Assembly: GCF_011752815.1 (NCBI RefSeq)
Contig: NZ_VWWV01000003.1
Span: 310,001 to 374,000 of the forward strand
Length of the DNA stretch: 64,000 nt
From: Enterobacter sp. Cy-643
Lineage (GTDB): Bacteria; Pseudomonadota; Gammaproteobacteria; Enterobacterales; Enterobacteriaceae
Direction: 5' to 3'
Part shown: positions 62,559 through 64,000 of the stretch, piece after piece
Position numbering within the stretch: the stretch's first letter is position 1
Layout: each line of letters opens with the position of its first letter
Position numbers and translations under genes: made by a program
The notes under the pieces: model-generated
Database searches by the model: none
What the model saw: the letters and a program-made list of their open reading frames with translations, nothing else
What the model was told of the DNA's origin: nothing

Positions 62559-63245
62559 TCACTTTTGCCCGTAATAGGCATTCGGACCATGCTTACGCAT
62601 GAAATGCTTGTTTATCAGGTAATCATCCATGCGGCCAAGGAAGGGGTTAATGCCGCGAGAAATCCACGCCATTCTGGCGACTTCTTCCATAACGACCGCG
62701 TTATGCACCGCATCATGAGCATCTTTGCCCCAGGCAAAAGGCCCGTGTTGAAACACCACAATTCCGGGCGTATGCAGTGGCTCCATTGCACCCAGCGTTT
62801 CAATGATCACCCGCCCGGTGTTCAGCTCGTAATCCTCTTCAACTTCACTGGCGCTTAACGCTCTGGTACACGGGATGTCGCCAAAGAAGTAGTCCGCATG
62901 AGTCGTGCCCAGCGCAGGAATGGCAAGACCGGCCTGCGCCCAGGCCGTAGCATGCGTCGAATGGGTATGCACCACGCCGCCAAGACGTGGATAGTGGCGA
63001 TACAACGCCAGATGCGTAGCCGTATCGGAAGAAGGACGGAACTTACCTTCCACCACATTGCCCTCCAGATCCACCACCACCATATCGTCCACACTCATGA
63101 TCTCGTAGGCTATGCCGCTGGGTTTAATGACCACCAGCCCACGCTCGCGGTCAATGGCACTCACGTTGCCCCAGGTGAAGGTCACCAGACCATAGCGCGG
63201 TAAATCCATGTTAGCGTCAAAAACCTGCTGTTTGAGCTTTTGCAT
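62559..63245 (-). CDS. ulaF: L-ribulose-5-phosphate 4-epimerase UlaF
   Basis: Last enzyme of anaerobic L-ascorbate use, giving D-xylulose 5-phosphate. 228 residues, E. coli UlaF length; class II aldolase/epimerase fold with metal-binding His residues in [12 protein letters not shown] and catalytic Asp in S-S-D-T-A-T-H. Start 63245 overlaps the ulaE stop by one base (TAATG). Confidence 0.96.
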   Translation of the reverse strand: MQKLKQQVFDANMDLPRYGLVTFTWGNVSAIDRERGLVVIKPSGIAYEIMSVDDMVVVDLEGNVVEGKFRPSSDTATHLALYRHYPRLGGVVHTHSTHATAWAQAGLAIPALGTTHADYFFGDIPCTRALSASEVEEDYELNTGRVIIETLGAMEPLHTPGIVVFQHGPFAWGKDAHDAVHNAVVMEEVARMAWISRGINPFLGRMDDYLINKHFMRKHGPNAYYGQK

Positions 63246-64000
63246 TATGATGTCTCCACCAGTCCAGCCCGCATCATCCGCGCTCTCACCCAATCGCGCG
63301 CGCGCGCCACTTCTGCTGCCGGGTCATCGGCCGTTTCACTCCACATTTCAATCAGGTAGGGGCCACAATAGCCACTCTCTTGAAGAGTCTCAAAACAACC
63401 TTCGAAATCAACCACCCCTTCACCAAACGGCACGCTTTTAAACACACCTGGCCTTGCATCTTTCACATGCACTGCGACGATATGCCCCATCCCGGCCTGT
63501 AGCTCCATCTGCACATCGTTATCCCACGCAGACAAGTTGCCAATATCAGGATAGAGCTGGAACCACGGATTATTCAGGTAATGGACATAGCCCAATGCCT
63601 TACTGACTGAATTCATCAGCGGGTAATCCATGATTTCCATCGCCAGCATCACCTGCGCGCGGCTTGCCATTTCAACGCACTCTTTAAGGCTCTCGCGAAA
63701 ACGACGGCGCGTCTCGTCATTGGCCTCCTGATAATAAACGTCGTAACCCGCCAGTTGGATAACTCGAATGCCCACATCCTGTGCCAGTTGAATCGCCTTG
63801 CGCATGATCTCCAGGCCGTGGTTCCGTACCGCATCGTCTTCGCTACCGAGCGGAAAACGTCGATGAGCACTGAGGCACATAGAAGGGACACGCACACCGG
63901 TTTCGGCAATTGCGTTGACCAAAGCGAGGCGCTGTTCTTTGCACCAGTCCAGGCGAGCCAATCGGGCATCGGTTTCATCAACCGACATCTCGACGAAGTC
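63245..64000 (-). CDS. ulaE: L-xylulose-5-phosphate 3-epimerase UlaE (5' end outside window)
   Basis: Converts L-xylulose 5-phosphate to L-ribulose 5-phosphate in ascorbate catabolism. The window holds the C-terminal about 250 of roughly 284 residues, reading D-F-V-E at its edge and [11 protein letters not shown] next, as in E. coli UlaE from residue about 34. TIM-barrel sugar epimerase with metal-binding Glu and His residues in M-E-I-M-D-Y-P and Y-P-D-I-G-N-L. The upstream part of the ula operon (ulaABCD) should lie to the right. Confidence 0.94.
   Translation of the reverse strand, partial: DFVEMSVDETDARLARLDWCKEQRLALVNAIAETGVRVPSMCLSAHRRFPLGSEDDAVRNHGLEIMRKAIQLAQDVGIRVIQLAGYDVYYQEANDETRRRFRESLKECVEMASRAQVMLAMEIMDYPLMNSVSKALGYVHYLNNPWFQLYPDIGNLSAWDNDVQMELQAGMGHIVAVHVKDARPGVFKSVPFGEGVVDFEGCFETLQESGYCGPYLIEMWSETADDPAAEVARARDWVRARMMRAGLVETS

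Overview
This window is chromosomal DNA from a motile member of the Enterobacteriaceae. The genes match Escherichia coli K-12 counterparts closely in sequence, length and order. I cannot name the genus. Two blocks that lie far apart in E. coli are joined here: patA/fadH/rlmG/ygjP/ygjR/alx/sstT/uxaA-uxaC/exuT/exuR/yqjA-mzrA/yqjC-yqjG/yhaH (positions 3568-31151), and mpl/fbp/ppa/ytfP-tamB-tamA/msrA/paeA/ytfK/ytfJ/cysQ/cpdB/ytfH/qorB/ytfF/ytfE/cycA/fklB/ytfB/rplI-rpsR-priB-rpsF/yjfY/ulaF-ulaE (31203-64000). The seam is between yhaH and mpl.

Layout. 1-2191: end of a peptide/nickel-type ABC importer operon. 2196-3095: a DgcZ-like zinc-sensing diguanylate cyclase. 3350-4965: putrescine aminotransferase patA behind a sigma-54/NtrC-type promoter. 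5078-8005: a reduced AI-2 processing module (lsrF-lsrG divergent from lsrK, with no lsrR or transporter in view). 8360-12782: an accessory cluster of a secreted epoxide-hydrolase-like protein, an OmpR-type two-component system and a DipZ-like thiol-redox protein. The hydrolase and dipZ genes share a phased direct repeat at the same distance from their starts, suggesting one small regulon. 12915-31151: fatty acid, rRNA methylation, manganese, serine/threonine uptake, hexuronate and membrane-stress genes. 31203-64000: the second backbone block, interrupted by two chemoreceptor genes with good sigma-28 promoters, an AraC-type regulator, and a two-gene insertion between msrA and paeA.

The most notable region is that insertion (43049-45353). 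A sequence resembling an Hrp box (GGAACT-N15-CCACTCA) lies 36 bases upstream of a two-gene operon. The first gene encodes a 444-residue Ala-rich protein I do not recognise, with a secretion-signal-like N-terminus. The second encodes a 282-residue protein joining leucine-rich repeats to a C-terminal domain that looks like CheD/CNF-type glutamine deamidases (Thr174-Cys180-His195). I infer a pair of type III effectors under HrpL control. No secretion apparatus is visible in the window, so this rests on the promoter-like match, the protein architecture and the insertion context.

Other regulatory elements supported by sequence: a yybP-ykoY-type aptamer before alx, an NsrR box before ytfE, a FadR-like site before fadH, an ExuR-like site before exuR, a palindrome between ytfH and qorB, and many intrinsic terminators. 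Three GC-rich CCCTCTCCC-type repeat clusters lie in intergenic spaces. A duplicated terminator cassette separates paeA from ytfK.
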